From the NCBI RefSeq assembly GCF_900188385.1, contig NZ_FZOI01000015.1:62001-126000 (forward strand): a stretch of 64,000 nt of DNA. Direction: 5' to 3'. The notes under the pieces are model-generated. The model searched no databases, was not told the DNA's origin, and saw nothing but the letters and a program-made list of their open reading frames with translations. This document shows positions 32,725-42,363 of this stretch, piece after piece. A program made the translations under genes and the position numbers. The stretch's first letter is position 1; every line of letters starts with the position of its first letter. The DNA comes from Azospirillum sp. RU38E. GTDB taxonomy: Bacteria > Pseudomonadota > Alphaproteobacteria > Azospirillales > Azospirillaceae.

Positions 32725-33975
32725 TCAATCATTTTTGTTATTTCCTGATCTGTTCATTAAATCGACTTGATCATTATAGGCCTTTGCAAATTCAATCCCC
32801 AACCTCTTCGCGAAATCTATTCTCGATTCTTCGGATATTACCTCGTATTCTTCAGTAAAATACTCCCAACACGCGGCACGGATACCGCCTTTTGCGAGGT
32901 TCTTTGCAACGGATTGCTGCTCCACCTTAGCTCTCAGTGTTTTGGGATCGAAGCAGCGCAGCAAAGTTGCTAATGCCTCATTCATACCGACAGTGGCTGC
33001 AAGCTGATGTTCTTCAATTTGGCGGAAGATTTCTGCGACAGCCGCTTCCCCGGACATGAAGTTCCCCTGCCGTGGGGACAGAAGTGACAAGGTGGCAGCA
33101 TCGGCATCCATGAAGACTTTAAGGGGGTTGTTGTTGGTGGGCAGAAAGCCCAACTGGGTCCGGTCGATACGGAATTCGGCCTTGAACTTCGCCCGGATTT
33201 CCAGGAGCCTTTGTGCACCCTCGACAAAAAGGCGATAGGTCTTGCCGGCCCGACGCATCACATCGCTCGGGTCAGCACCCCGGAACGCCTCCTCCTCCAG
33301 TCCCGCTGCGTGCAGAAATGCCTTCAGCACCTCGTTACCGTCTGCTTCCAGCGATGCCGACGACTCCGCCCCCTTCTGACTGTCCGCGCGGCCAGATGGG
33401 GGCGAAGATTCTGCCTTCTGCGTATCGGCCTGTCTGGTATTGCTGTGGCTGATCCATTCCTTACGGAAGTCAAAATCAATTTCACCCGTCCGCACTACCG
33501 CAGGTTTTTCATGAACATGCGGGAGGTCGACATATTCCGTACCCGTCTCCATCCGATTGGAAATGGGGGATCGCTGGTCGGCAATACCGAAACGATCCTT
33601 CTCTATTTCCATTGGATGCGGCTTAAGCCCAGATTCGTGGCCCCATTGTCCCGATGCCTCCCCTGCGTCCATGGACACAGAAACACTGATCTCATAATTG
33701 GCCAGCGACAAACGGTCCCCATTGCGCAGGGTGACGGTGCCGCCTTTCGGAATGCGTTCTGCCGAAAAATTATGAAAAACACCATTCGTGCTGTTGTCGG
33801 TTAGGGCATATGACCCAAATTTTTCTGAAATTGAAAAATGTTTTCCAGAAACAATATTTTCAGGATCAATAAGAACCCAGTCACAATCTATGCCTCTGCC
33901 AACGGTAAAGCCATCGCGCATTACCTGTCGCATTTCCCCCGCCATCGGTCCAGAAATTACCCGTAATATCAACAT
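32725..33975 (-). CDS. tagH: TagH/Fha, FHA-domain T6SS activator
   Basis: 416 residues. The N-terminal FHA domain (residues 1-100) shows FTVGRGIDCDWVLID, VSGKHFSI and DNSTNGVF, the phosphothreonine-binding loops. The C-terminal ~200 residues match the T6SS FHA C-terminal (ImpI/VasC) domain (HAAGLEEEAFRGADPSDVMR; FLPTNNNPLKVFMDAD). It reads phosphorylated T6SS partners, most likely TssL. It is the first gene of the leftward T6SS operon. Its start faces the tssA operon across a 268-bp gap. Confidence 0.92.
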   Translation of the reverse strand: MLILRVISGPMAGEMRQVMRDGFTVGRGIDCDWVLIDPENIVSGKHFSISEKFGSYALTDNSTNGVFHNFSAERIPKGGTVTLRNGDRLSLANYEISVSVSMDAGEASGQWGHESGLKPHPMEIEKDRFGIADQRSPISNRMETGTEYVDLPHVHEKPAVVRTGEIDFDFRKEWISHSNTRQADTQKAESSPPSGRADSQKGAESSASLEADGNEVLKAFLHAAGLEEEAFRGADPSDVMRRAGKTYRLFVEGAQRLLEIRAKFKAEFRIDRTQLGFLPTNNNPLKVFMDADAATLSLLSPRQGNFMSGEAAVAEIFRQIEEHQLAATVGMNEALATLLRCFDPKTLRAKVEQQSVAKNLAKGGIRAACWEYFTEEYEVISEESRIDFAKRLGIEFAKAYNDQVDLMNRSGNNKND

Positions 33976-34243
33976 GTTTTGACCTGATTGTCACATTGAC
34001 GCGCAAAGCGCGCCGCCCCCGCAGCCCGACCATGCTGACGTACGGCAAAGATTGTATCAAGATATAATGTGTAATTTAAATATGATATTGACAGAATTGT
34101 CGTTTAGGCATTACCAAAATGATATCCGGAAAGTCCTTGTGCAGTAGTGTATGCATTTGGACTTCATTTAATAGAGTATTTTTTTAGTTCAAGATCGCTC
34201 GTTGTGGCTGATGTCCATTCTAATGGATAAGGATTTTGTTGAA
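33976..34243. promoter_or_regulatory. Divergent T6SS promoter region
   Basis: This AT-rich 268-bp gap between tagH and tssA must drive both T6SS operons. I looked for a sigma-54 -24/-12 pair, common in T6SS. The nearest match (GG and GC near 34131-34145) has the wrong spacing. No regulator gene adjoins it. Confidence 0.45.
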
Positions 34244-35251
34244 ATGGATCTGAAGCGGTTGTTGACCCCGATCAGTGAAGCCGAACCTTCCGGGCCCTCT
34301 CTGGAGTTCGACGATGCGTTCCGGACGTTGGAGGTGGCGGCAGCTGGTTCCCCGGACAGAGTCATGGGCTCAGAAATCCAGGCTGGCACACCGCCCAACT
34401 GGCGATTGGTGTCGACGTCAGCGGTGGCCTTGCTGGAAAGAACCAAGGACCTGCGGATCGCTGTCTACCTTTGCCAAGCTGTTGTGGTGATGCAGGGGCT
34501 GTCGGGATTGGCGGCAGGGTTGCATCTGCTGGACGGGCTTCTGCGACAATTCTGGCCGACGATACATCCGCAATTGGATGTATCGGATGACAATGACCCG
34601 ACGATACGGATCAACGCGCTGGCGGGATTGAGCGCACCCGCCGGACTGCTGGCGTTAATCCAGAATGCCAAAGTGATGGAGCTTCCCAGGGTTGGAACAG
34701 TAACGGTGCGCGACCTTATCTTATCTACCGCGTCGGATGACAATCAAATTAAGGCCGTTTTCACAGCCCGGGACGAAAAAGACGGGTTCCTCGTAACGGA
34801 TTATATCCTGCAACCGATCATCAATTCTATCGCCGACGCGGGGCGCGCGTTGGCGGCGATCGCCGATTTCATCGACGAGCAGACTGGGGGTGGCAATTCT
34901 CATGTGCTTGATCCTCTGAAACAACTGCTCTGGAAACTGAGCAACGTGATCAGTCAGCATACAGCCCGACGCCGCGGCGATGCGCCGTTGCAGGTGGCAG
35001 CCACCCATTCTCCAACGGTGCTGCATCCTACCGGAACCGGTGCCGTCAGCCGGCGGGAGGATGTCGCCGCTATGCTGGACAGTATCTGCGAGTACCTGAC
35101 CCGAACCGAGCCATCCAGCCCGGTCCCGTTTCTTCTGCAACGGGCAAAACGGCTGCTGGGCAAGAATTTCATGGAATTGCTGAGCGATCTGGCACCCGAC
35201 GGGGCTTCACAGTTCCAGACCGTTCGTGGGCCTGAAAAGGGTGATGGCTAA
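34244..35251 (+). CDS. tssA: TssA, T6SS cap/baseplate protein (ImpA N-terminal domain)
   Basis: The frame is open from 34202, but MDLKRLLTPISEAEPSGPSLE at 34244 is the standard TssA N-terminus and follows AAGGAT at workable spacing. The ImpA_N domain covers residues ~1-125 (GLSGLAAGLHLLDGLLRQFWPTI is its core). The C-terminus is short and has no ClpV-like extension. TssA primes sheath polymerisation. It is first in the rightward operon, 71 bp before tssB. Confidence 0.92.
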   Translation: MDLKRLLTPISEAEPSGPSLEFDDAFRTLEVAAAGSPDRVMGSEIQAGTPPNWRLVSTSAVALLERTKDLRIAVYLCQAVVVMQGLSGLAAGLHLLDGLLRQFWPTIHPQLDVSDDNDPTIRINALAGLSAPAGLLALIQNAKVMELPRVGTVTVRDLILSTASDDNQIKAVFTARDEKDGFLVTDYILQPIINSIADAGRALAAIADFIDEQTGGGNSHVLDPLKQLLWKLSNVISQHTARRRGDAPLQVAATHSPTVLHPTGTGAVSRREDVAAMLDSICEYLTRTEPSSPVPFLLQRAKRLLGKNFMELLSDLAPDGASQFQTVRGPEKGDG

Positions 35252-35322
35252 TTCCTTGCTCTGAAGGGCGCAAGGCCGACGCGAATGTACGTTTTCGGAA
35301 TTATCGAACTGGGGGAACAGAG

Positions 35323-35826
35323 ATGACGGCGAGTAGTCAGAAATTCATTGCCCAGAACCGGGCACCCCGCGTCCACATTTCATATGATGTCCATACCGAC
35401 GGTGCCGAGAAAAAGGTGCAATTGCCCTTTGTCATGGGGGTTATGGCCGACCTCAGCGGGACGCCGGCAGAGCCGCTGGACAATGTCGCGGACCGGAGCT
35501 TTGTCGAAATTGATGTCGATAATTTCGACAAGGTGATGGCTGGCGCCAAGCCGCGGGTGGCGCTGCGAGTGCCGAACACCCTGACCGGCACCGGCAACCT
35601 CAGCATTGACCTCACTTTCAAGAGCATGGACGATTTTTCACCAGCCAAGATTGCGGCCCGGATTGAGCCGCTGAACAAGCTGCTCGAGGCCCGCACACAG
35701 CTGAAGAATCTGATTTCCTACATGGACGGCAAAACCGGTGCCGAGGAACTGGTTGATCGGGTCCTGAATGACAAGGCCTTGCAGTCGGTTCTGGTCGGTA
35801 ATCCCGATGGTACGCAGGAAGGGTGA
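35323..35826 (+). CDS. tssB: TssB, small sheath subunit
   Basis: 167-residue contractile sheath subunit (VipA/ImpB). Signature blocks: RVHISYDVHTDGAEKKVQLPF, VMGVMADLSG, FVEIDVDNFDKVM and DFSPAKIAARIEPL. GGGGGAACAGAG precedes the ATG. It pairs with TssC to build the sheath. Its stop overlaps a GTG codon in the tssC frame. Confidence 0.96.
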   Translation: MTASSQKFIAQNRAPRVHISYDVHTDGAEKKVQLPFVMGVMADLSGTPAEPLDNVADRSFVEIDVDNFDKVMAGAKPRVALRVPNTLTGTGNLSIDLTFKSMDDFSPAKIAARIEPLNKLLEARTQLKNLISYMDGKTGAEELVDRVLNDKALQSVLVGNPDGTQEG

Positions 35827-35831
35827 ACCAA

Positions 35832-37331
35832 ATGTCGGATAGCCAAAGCCTGCAGCAGGTCTCCCGCACCGAACATAGTATTGAGGCGGAACAGAGTGAG
35901 TTTGCCCGGCTGCTTCAGAAGGAGTTCAAGCCCCGCAGCGATCGGGTCCGCGACGAAGTAACGGTAGCCGTCAGGACCCTGGCCGAACATGCCTTGCGGG
36001 GTGTCGATATCATCCCCGGCGAGACAATTGAGACAATCGAAGCCATCATCGCCAAGCTGGACGAGGCGCTGAGCAAGCAAATCAACGCCATTCTGCATCA
36101 TCCGGACCTCCAGAAACTGGAAGGGACATGGCGTGGGTTGCATTATCTGGTGACGAACACTGCAACCGACGAGATGCTGAAAATCCGTGTCCTCAATATC
36201 TCCAAGACGGACCTGACAAAGTCGCTGCGCAGTTTCAAGGGCACCGCCTGGGACCAGAGCCCGATCTTCAAAAAGATCTATGAGGGAGAGTTTGGCCAAC
36301 CTGGTGGACAGCCCTATGGCTGCATGGTTGGTGATTATTACTTCGATCAGAGCCCGCCAGACGTCGCATTGCTGGGGGAAATCGCCAAAACGGCCGCCGC
36401 TGCCCATATGCCTTTTATTGCGGCAGCAGCACCGGCGGTGCTGCAGATGGATAGTTGGCAGGAACTGGACAAGCCGCGCGATCTGACCAAGATTTTCCAG
36501 ACGCCCGAATATGATGCTTGGCGTGCCCTGCGGGAAAGTGAAGATTCCCGCTACATTGGCCTGACGATGCCACGGGTGCTGGCCCGTTTACCCTATGGTG
36601 CCAAGACAGACCCGGTGGAAGCTTTCGCGTTCGAGGAAGATACTGCCGGGGCCGATCATACCCATTACACTTGGTCCAACGCGGCCTACGCTATGGCGGT
36701 CAATATCAACCGTTCGTTTAAGGATCACGGCTGGTTGTCGCGGATTCGGGGTCGTGAAACGGGTGGGGCCGTCAAAGGTCTGCCCATTCATACCTTCCCG
36801 TCAGATGATGGTGGCGTGGACGTTAAATGCCCCACGGAGGTTCTGATCAGCGGGCGTCGGGAAGCGGAGCTGAGTAAAAATGGTTTCATGCCGCTGGTGC
36901 ATTGGAAGAACACCAACGAGGCCGTTTTCATTGGTGCCCAATCCCTTCAGAAGCCAACAGAATACAATGATCCGCAGGCCACCGCGAACGCCGCACTGGC
37001 TGCGCGCCTGCCTTATCTGTTCGCCTCCTGCCGCTTCGCCCACTACCTCCAATGTATGGTGCGGGACAAGGTTGGCAAATATACCAGCCAGCATGAACTG
37101 AAGCGTTGGTTGTCGAACTGGATTTTCCAGTTTGTCGATGGCGACCCAGAGAATTCCGCCGATGAGACCAAGGCAGAGAAGCCGTTGGCCGATGCTAAGG
37201 TGGAGATCGAGGAAGATCCCAGTAACCCCGGCTATTATAAGGCCCAGTTCTTTCTGCGCCCCCATTACCAGTTGGAGGGCATGACCATGTCCATGAGGCT
37301 GGTTTCCAAACTCCCATCCAGCAAAAGCTGA
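35832..37331 (+). CDS. tssC: TssC, large sheath subunit
   Basis: About 499 residues (VipB/ImpC). The ATG at 35832 lies nine bases after AGGAAGG; the GTG at 35823 sits on that Shine-Dalgarno site, so 35832 is preferred. Conserved blocks: LQKLEGTWRGLHYLV, PYGCMVGDYYFD, LPYGAKTDPVEAFAFEE, FASCRFAHYLQCMVRDKVG and a C-terminal YKAQFFLRPHYQLEGM. With TssB it forms the sheath that ClpV later disassembles. Confidence 0.96.
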   Translation: MSDSQSLQQVSRTEHSIEAEQSEFARLLQKEFKPRSDRVRDEVTVAVRTLAEHALRGVDIIPGETIETIEAIIAKLDEALSKQINAILHHPDLQKLEGTWRGLHYLVTNTATDEMLKIRVLNISKTDLTKSLRSFKGTAWDQSPIFKKIYEGEFGQPGGQPYGCMVGDYYFDQSPPDVALLGEIAKTAAAAHMPFIAAAAPAVLQMDSWQELDKPRDLTKIFQTPEYDAWRALRESEDSRYIGLTMPRVLARLPYGAKTDPVEAFAFEEDTAGADHTHYTWSNAAYAMAVNINRSFKDHGWLSRIRGRETGGAVKGLPIHTFPSDDGGVDVKCPTEVLISGRREAELSKNGFMPLVHWKNTNEAVFIGAQSLQKPTEYNDPQATANAALAARLPYLFASCRFAHYLQCMVRDKVGKYTSQHELKRWLSNWIFQFVDGDPENSADETKAEKPLADAKVEIEEDPSNPGYYKAQFFLRPHYQLEGMTMSMRLVSKLPSSKS

Positions 37332-37409
37332 ACAACCACCTTGTCCCAAATGTACCGGCGGCGGACCCCTGCCTCGGTGCTGGCCGATTAATGCAAAGGA
37401 GAATGTTAA

Positions 37410-37904
37410 ATGTACGACGCTTACTTCGATATTGAGGGCGTTCCTGGTGAATCGGAAGATTCCAAGTACAAAGACAAGATCACTGTCGTGAGTTTCGGCT
37501 TTGATGCCAAACAGGCTGGCACCTTTTCCTATGGTAGCGGCGGGGGTGCCGGCAAGGTGGATTTCAAGCCGTTCAAATTTACCAAAGTGGTCGATACGGC
37601 GTCACACCTGCTGTTCCTGTGCTGTGCGGAAGGACGGCATATCGCCAAAGCCACTCTTTATGTTCGCAAATCCGGCGGCGGGTTGCAGGACTTCCTGAAG
37701 ATTACTTTCACCGATCTGATCATTTCTTCTTACAATTTGGTGGGCGAGCCCACGGCCGACCGGGATAAAGCCACCAAGCCCACGGAGGAAATCGAGATCC
37801 AGTTCTCCTCCATCAAACTTTCCTACTCAAAGCAGAAGAATGACGGCACTCAGGAGGCGTTCAAGGAGGCCGGCTGGAGCGTTAAAGAAAACCGGAAGCT
37901 CTGA
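37410..37904 (+). CDS. hcp: Hcp, T6SS inner-tube protein
   Basis: 164-residue Hcp1-family protein: YDAYFDIEGVPGESEDSKYKD, HLLFLCCAEGRHIAKATLYVRK and EIQFSSIKLSYSKQ. Hexameric rings of Hcp form the expelled tube. A strong AAAGGAG Shine-Dalgarno lies nine bases before the ATG, consistent with high expression. The gene is followed by a stable hairpin (37926-37958) that may reduce read-through into tagJ. Confidence 0.95.
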   Translation: MYDAYFDIEGVPGESEDSKYKDKITVVSFGFDAKQAGTFSYGSGGGAGKVDFKPFKFTKVVDTASHLLFLCCAEGRHIAKATLYVRKSGGGLQDFLKITFTDLIISSYNLVGEPTADRDKATKPTEEIEIQFSSIKLSYSKQKNDGTQEAFKEAGWSVKENRKL

Positions 37905-37925
37905 ACCGGTTTCATCAGGCGTTGA

Positions 37926-37958
37926 CTGGCTGGTTGTGGCGCTGCCGCGACCAGCCAG
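37926..37958 (+). terminator. Stem-loop after hcp, probable attenuating terminator
   Basis: Nine-bp perfect arms CTGGCTGGT and ACCAGCCAG, with further pairing inside the loop (TGTGGC with GCCGCG, using G-U pairs). A T-containing tract (GGGTTTGCGTTTTC) follows. Its position right after hcp and before tagJ fits a partial terminator or an mRNA 3'-stabiliser that raises Hcp relative to downstream genes. Confidence 0.55.
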
Positions 37959-38019
37959 CAGGGTTTGCGTTTTCTGGGTGGGGCGTGGGTCTGAAGACTG
38001 TTCATATTGAGGCGATGTG

Positions 38020-38871
38020 ATGCTGGGGCAGGAAAAAGTGGCCCAACTGCTGAAGGACGGGGATGTGGATGCCGCCATGGCGGTGGCACGGGACGCGGTC
38101 CGTTCAGCACCGGGCGCGGTGGCACCCCGCATCCTGATGTTCCAGATGCTGGCGCTGACGGGAGAATGGGCAAGGGCACAGACGCAACTCAAGGTGATTG
38201 CGGAGCTTGATGCTGGTGCGCGTGCCATGGTGATGGCCTATCAGATGCTCGTCCATAGCGAGACGGTCCGCACCGACATTTTCGCAGGAAAATCGACCCC
38301 GACTTTTCTGGGCCAACCGGAAGCCTGGGAGGCGTCCCTTGTGGAAGCCTTGCGGCTGGAAGGCAACGGATGTCAGGCCGACGCATTGCGTGAAAAGGCA
38401 TTTGAGGAAGCACCGCCAAGTGCTGGCCATGTTGTAGAGGTTTCCGGCGAACACAAGATTGCCTGGATCGCCGATTGCGACCACCGTTTGGGCCCGATGC
38501 TGGAAATCGTCATTGATGGCCGCTACATGTGGGTTGCGTTCCGGGCAATAGCGGTGCTGGAAGCCGAGGCCCCCGCGCAGCTCTGCGATCTTGTATGGTT
38601 TCCGGTTAAGATCACCTTTATTAACGGCGGCCAGGTCACAGGTTACATTCCGACCCGTTACCCCGGCACCCCTGCGGACGGCACGAACGACCTTCTCCTG
38701 TCCAGAGGAACGGATTGGCGGCAACGGCCCGATGGCGTGACCGTTGGACTGGGCCAGCGGATGCTGGCCACCGACCAGGGCTCCTACGCCCTGTTCGATA
38801 TTCGCCGCATCATGTTGGGGAGTGCGCCTGTGGCGACGGACGCAATCGGGGCGGGGGCTCCTCATGGCTGA
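38020..38871 (+). CDS. tagJ: TagJ (ImpE), T6SS accessory protein
   Basis: 283 residues with the ImpE/SciE pattern: N-terminal TPR-like helices (LKDGDVDAAMAVARDAVRSAP; RILMFQMLALTGEWARA) and a C-terminal part with FRAIAVLEAEAPAQLCDLVW. In species that have it, TagJ binds TssB and modulates ClpV recruitment. GAGG lies before the GTGATG start; I take the ATG at 38020. It overlaps tssE by 8 bp. Confidence 0.88.
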   Translation: MLGQEKVAQLLKDGDVDAAMAVARDAVRSAPGAVAPRILMFQMLALTGEWARAQTQLKVIAELDAGARAMVMAYQMLVHSETVRTDIFAGKSTPTFLGQPEAWEASLVEALRLEGNGCQADALREKAFEEAPPSAGHVVEVSGEHKIAWIADCDHRLGPMLEIVIDGRYMWVAFRAIAVLEAEAPAQLCDLVWFPVKITFINGGQVTGYIPTRYPGTPADGTNDLLLSRGTDWRQRPDGVTVGLGQRMLATDQGSYALFDIRRIMLGSAPVATDAIGAGAPHG

Positions 38872-39367
38872 CACCGCGCTTCGCGACTGGCTGTTGCCGC
38901 CATTGATCGACCGGCTTTGCGATGATGATCGACGTGTGTCCGAGGAGAGCCGTGACAAACGCGCCGTTTCTGAAAAGAAGCTGCGGGATAGCGTGTTGCG
39001 TGATCTGGGCTGGCTGCTTAACGCGCCCTCCCTGGGCGGCCATCTGGATGCTGAGGCATTTCCTCGCGTGGCTCGGTCGGTTCTGAATTTTGGCATACCG
39101 TCTTTCATCGGGGGATTTGTTCAAGGCCATGATCCCGGAACGCTGGAGAGGCTGATGTGGGACGTGGTGGCCACGTTTGAGCCGCGTATCCAGCCGGACA
39201 CCCTGACAGTGCGGCTGGATACCGCTGACTTGCAGGACGGGAACACAATGATTTTCCGCATCGAGGGGGAATTGCGGCTGCGGCCGGTTCCCGTACGCAT
39301 CGCTGTGCGGACGGAGGTTGATCTTGATCTGGGCCATATCCGTGTTCTCAGTCAGCCGGGGTATTAA
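38864..39367 (+). CDS. tssE: TssE, gp25-like baseplate protein
   Basis: 167 residues: LRDSVLRDLGWLLNAPSL near residues 40-58 and SVLNFGIPSFIGGF follow the TssE/gp25 pattern, and EGELRLRPVPVRIAVRTEVD is the C-terminal beta region. The ATG lies inside the end of tagJ (8-bp overlap). The frame opens further upstream (38744), but that part is tagJ sequence in another frame. TssE joins TssK/F/G in the baseplate wedge. Confidence 0.93.
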   Translation: MADTALRDWLLPPLIDRLCDDDRRVSEESRDKRAVSEKKLRDSVLRDLGWLLNAPSLGGHLDAEAFPRVARSVLNFGIPSFIGGFVQGHDPGTLERLMWDVVATFEPRIQPDTLTVRLDTADLQDGNTMIFRIEGELRLRPVPVRIAVRTEVDLDLGHIRVLSQPGY

Positions 39368-39369
39368 CC

Positions 39370-41292
39370 ATGGATCCGCGGCTATTCCCCTATTATGAAA
39401 GTGAACTCGCCCATTTGCAGGAAGTGGGTGCGGAGTTTGCGGCCCGATATCCGAAGGTTGCCGGGCGTCTTGGGCTTGATCAGTTTGAATGCCCAGATCC
39501 GCATGTCGAGCGGCTTCTCCAGGGCTTCGCCTTCCTGACCGCACGGATCCAACTGAAGCTTGACGCACAGTTTCCCCGGTTCACGTCCCATTTGCTGCAA
39601 GCCGTCTATCCGCATCTGACGGCCCCGACCCCGTCAATGACGATTGTGCGGTTTGAGCCCAACCCGTACGCGGGAAACCTGACCGATGGCTATCAGTTGC
39701 CGCGTAAAACAGCATTACGCAGTTTCATCGGCAATGGGATGCAGACGCCCTGCGAATACCGAACGGCGCATGATGTGATGCTGTGGCCGCTTGCCATCCG
39801 GCAGGCAGATTATCTGCCATCGGCGGGTGCGGTGAACGCCCTTGTCCCGGGCGGCGCACAAGGGGCGAAGGCTGGCCTGCGTGTCCGGCTCTCAACCCTC
39901 GGCGGTGTGACCATGGACGAGCTGTCGCTGGACCGCCTGTGTTTCTTCCTGCAGGGCGTGGGTGCGCTTCCGGCGCTCCTGCTGGAACAGATATTGTCGC
40001 AATCGGTGGGCTTGGCGGTGCGTCCGGCAGGACGCGGCGAAAGCTGGCAGATGACATTGCCTGCCACGGCAGTGACGCGCCGTGGCTATACGCCGGACGA
40101 AGCGCTGTTGCCGGTCGCATCCGGATCGTTCGACGGATACCGGCTGCTGCAGGAATATTTCGCGCTGCCGTCCCGCTTTATGTTTTTCGAAGCAAAGGGC
40201 CTACAGCCAGCACTGAAGCAGTGCGCCTCGGAGGAACTGGACCTGATCTTTCTGTTCAACCGAGCCAACAGCCGTCTTTTCAATGCCGTGGATGCCAGCA
40301 ATTTTGCGCTGTTCTGCACGCCGGCCATCAATCTTTTTGAAAAACGGGCCGACCGCATCCATCTGAACACGCATGACACGGAGTTCCATCTGGTGCCGGA
40401 TCGCACCCGCCCGATGGATTTCGAGGTTCATTCCGTGCAATCCGTGACCGGCTACGGGTCCGGTGTGGAACAGATATTCACGCCATTTTATTCGATTGAC
40501 GAGAAGCACAACGCCCAATCCCAGGGGCGGGCCTTTTTCTCTGTGCAGCGGCGTCCGGCGATACTGCCCCGCGGACAGCGTCGCCGACAGAACAGCCTGC
40601 TCTCCGGCTATGTTGGCAGCGACATTTTCCTCTCGCTTGTTGACACGCAGGAGCAGCCTTACCGCCATTCCCTGCGTCAACTGGGGGCAACGGTACTGTG
40701 TACCAACCGCCACCTGCCCATTGAGATGCCGGAACCGGCCAACGGGCATTTTGACATGGCCTATGGTGCGCCTGTCGCCTCGGTCCGCAAGATGGTTGTA
40801 CAGAGTAAACCATTCCCGCCGATACCTGAGGCGTTTCTGCCCCATCAGGCCGACGATGCGCAGGGTTCATCATTCGCCATGGCTCCCTCCTGGCGTCTCA
40901 TCAGCCATTTGTCACTGAACTATCTGTCGCTATGTGACGGTGGCGAATCCAAAGGGGCCTCGGCCCTGCGGGAGCTTCTGTCCTTGTATGCCCCCTTGGC
41001 GGCGCCGGAGGTGGCGGCACAGATTGATGGCATTCGCCACGTGGAAACCAAGGCCATCGTCCGCAGGGTTCCCAACCGCACCGCCCTGCTTTATGCGCGT
41101 GGCCTGGAAGTGGCGGTTACCTTGGACGAATTGGCCTATGAGGGAAGCGGCACCTTTGTTCTTGGTTCGGTGCTGGCGGAGTTCTTTGCCAAATATGTAT
41201 CGGTTAACAGTTTCACAGAAACGGTGACGCGCGGCGGGCGCGGTGAAATATGCCGCTGGCCAGCCCGCCTTGGCCGACGCGATTTGTTGTAG
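39370..41292 (+). CDS. tssF: TssF, baseplate wedge protein
   Basis: 640 residues, starting two bases after the tssE stop. Signatures: YYESELAHLQEVGAEFAARYP, FAFLTARIQLKLDAQFPRFT and LLQAVYPHLTAPTPSM at the N-terminus, FTPFYSIDEKHN in the middle, and EFFAKYVSVNSFTETV near the end. It forms the wedge with TssG and TssE. Confidence 0.95.
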   Translation: MDPRLFPYYESELAHLQEVGAEFAARYPKVAGRLGLDQFECPDPHVERLLQGFAFLTARIQLKLDAQFPRFTSHLLQAVYPHLTAPTPSMTIVRFEPNPYAGNLTDGYQLPRKTALRSFIGNGMQTPCEYRTAHDVMLWPLAIRQADYLPSAGAVNALVPGGAQGAKAGLRVRLSTLGGVTMDELSLDRLCFFLQGVGALPALLLEQILSQSVGLAVRPAGRGESWQMTLPATAVTRRGYTPDEALLPVASGSFDGYRLLQEYFALPSRFMFFEAKGLQPALKQCASEELDLIFLFNRANSRLFNAVDASNFALFCTPAINLFEKRADRIHLNTHDTEFHLVPDRTRPMDFEVHSVQSVTGYGSGVEQIFTPFYSIDEKHNAQSQGRAFFSVQRRPAILPRGQRRRQNSLLSGYVGSDIFLSLVDTQEQPYRHSLRQLGATVLCTNRHLPIEMPEPANGHFDMAYGAPVASVRKMVVQSKPFPPIPEAFLPHQADDAQGSSFAMAPSWRLISHLSLNYLSLCDGGESKGASALRELLSLYAPLAAPEVAAQIDGIRHVETKAIVRRVPNRTALLYARGLEVAVTLDELAYEGSGTFVLGSVLAEFFAKYVSVNSFTETVTRGGRGEICRWPARLGRRDLL

Positions 41293-41301
41293 GGGACGGT
41301 C

Positions 41302-42363
41302 ATGGTCAGCGCTGCCCCGACCCACCGAATACGATATGGTGCCTTGCGGCATCTGGCTGAAATACGCCGCCGCCCCACCCGGTTTAGCCTATTCAGCGCT
41401 TTACGGCGCATCGAATGCGCATATGCGCATTTACCCCGGCTGGGGGGGGCCAGGGTCCGGGCAGGGCAGGAACCGGTCCGTGTGGGGCAGGCATTGTCCA
41501 TGTCCTTTCCCCCCACCCAATTGGCTGGCATCGAATACCGCGAGCAAGGGCGCGTGCCGCATCTGTTGGTCCATGGTCCGGGCCTGTTTGGGGGGAATGG
41601 GCCACTTCCCCTGCATCTGACCGAACTGTTTCTGGAGCGTATCCGTAGCCAAGGGGACACCACACCCTGGCACTTTGTCGATATGTTCCATCACCGGCTT
41701 TTGACTCTGTTCTATCGCGCCTGGGCCAGTGCCGAACCGACGGTCAATCAAGATCGACCTGACACTGATCCGGTCGAAGGTTTCGTCGCCTCTCTGATCG
41801 GCATGGGGATGTCATCCCTGCGCGGTCGTGATCTGGTGGCCGACCCTTTCAAGTTCCACCATGCGGGCCGATACGTCCATCAGGCCCCCAATCCGGACGG
41901 GCTTAAGGCTCTTTTGGTCGGGTATCTGGGCTTGGCGGTGGTGGTCGAGGAGTTCCAGGCTGCATGGATGATACTACCTGACGACGTGCGTTGGTATCTG
42001 GGCCGCCTGTCGACGGGGGCTCTCGGCCAGGGGCTGCCCCTTGGGCGCCGGGTGCGTGATGTCCAGCATCGGTTCAAACTATCCATCGGGCCCATGGGGC
42101 TGGACGACTATACCGGCATGCTGCCGGGGCGCAGGGCGCTTGCGGCTTTGGTGGCGCTGATACGGGGTTACTGCGGCGACGAATACTCGTTTGAATTGCG
42201 CCTGTTGCTTCGCGCGGCTGAAACACCACGCCTGCGGCTGGACGGCAAAAGCCGTCTGGGTTGGACCAGCTGGCTGCTGGCCGGCACCGCCACTGTGGAT
42301 CGCGCTGATTTGGCCATGGTCATTGATACGACTGCCAAGCCCGGAAACTGGGGGAATGAATAA
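41302..42363 (+). CDS. tssG: TssG, baseplate wedge protein
   Basis: 353 residues of the TssG/ImpH family: PTRFSLFSALRRIECAYAHLP, ELFLERIRSQGDTTPWHFVDMFHHRLLTLFYRAW region, LPGRRALAALVALIRGY, and a C-terminus with LGWTSWLLAG. Its TAA overlaps the clpV ATG (TAATG). It partners TssF in the baseplate. Confidence 0.94.
   Translation: MVSAAPTHRIRYGALRHLAEIRRRPTRFSLFSALRRIECAYAHLPRLGGARVRAGQEPVRVGQALSMSFPPTQLAGIEYREQGRVPHLLVHGPGLFGGNGPLPLHLTELFLERIRSQGDTTPWHFVDMFHHRLLTLFYRAWASAEPTVNQDRPDTDPVEGFVASLIGMGMSSLRGRDLVADPFKFHHAGRYVHQAPNPDGLKALLVGYLGLAVVVEEFQAAWMILPDDVRWYLGRLSTGALGQGLPLGRRVRDVQHRFKLSIGPMGLDDYTGMLPGRRALAALVALIRGYCGDEYSFELRLLLRAAETPRLRLDGKSRLGWTSWLLAGTATVDRADLAMVIDTTAKPGNWGNE

Noticed and set aside
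34120-34160. Possible sigma-54 promoter before tssA
   Set aside because: GG and GC elements are present, but the spacing between them is wrong for the -24/-12 consensus, and no enhancer-binding regulator is adjacent.
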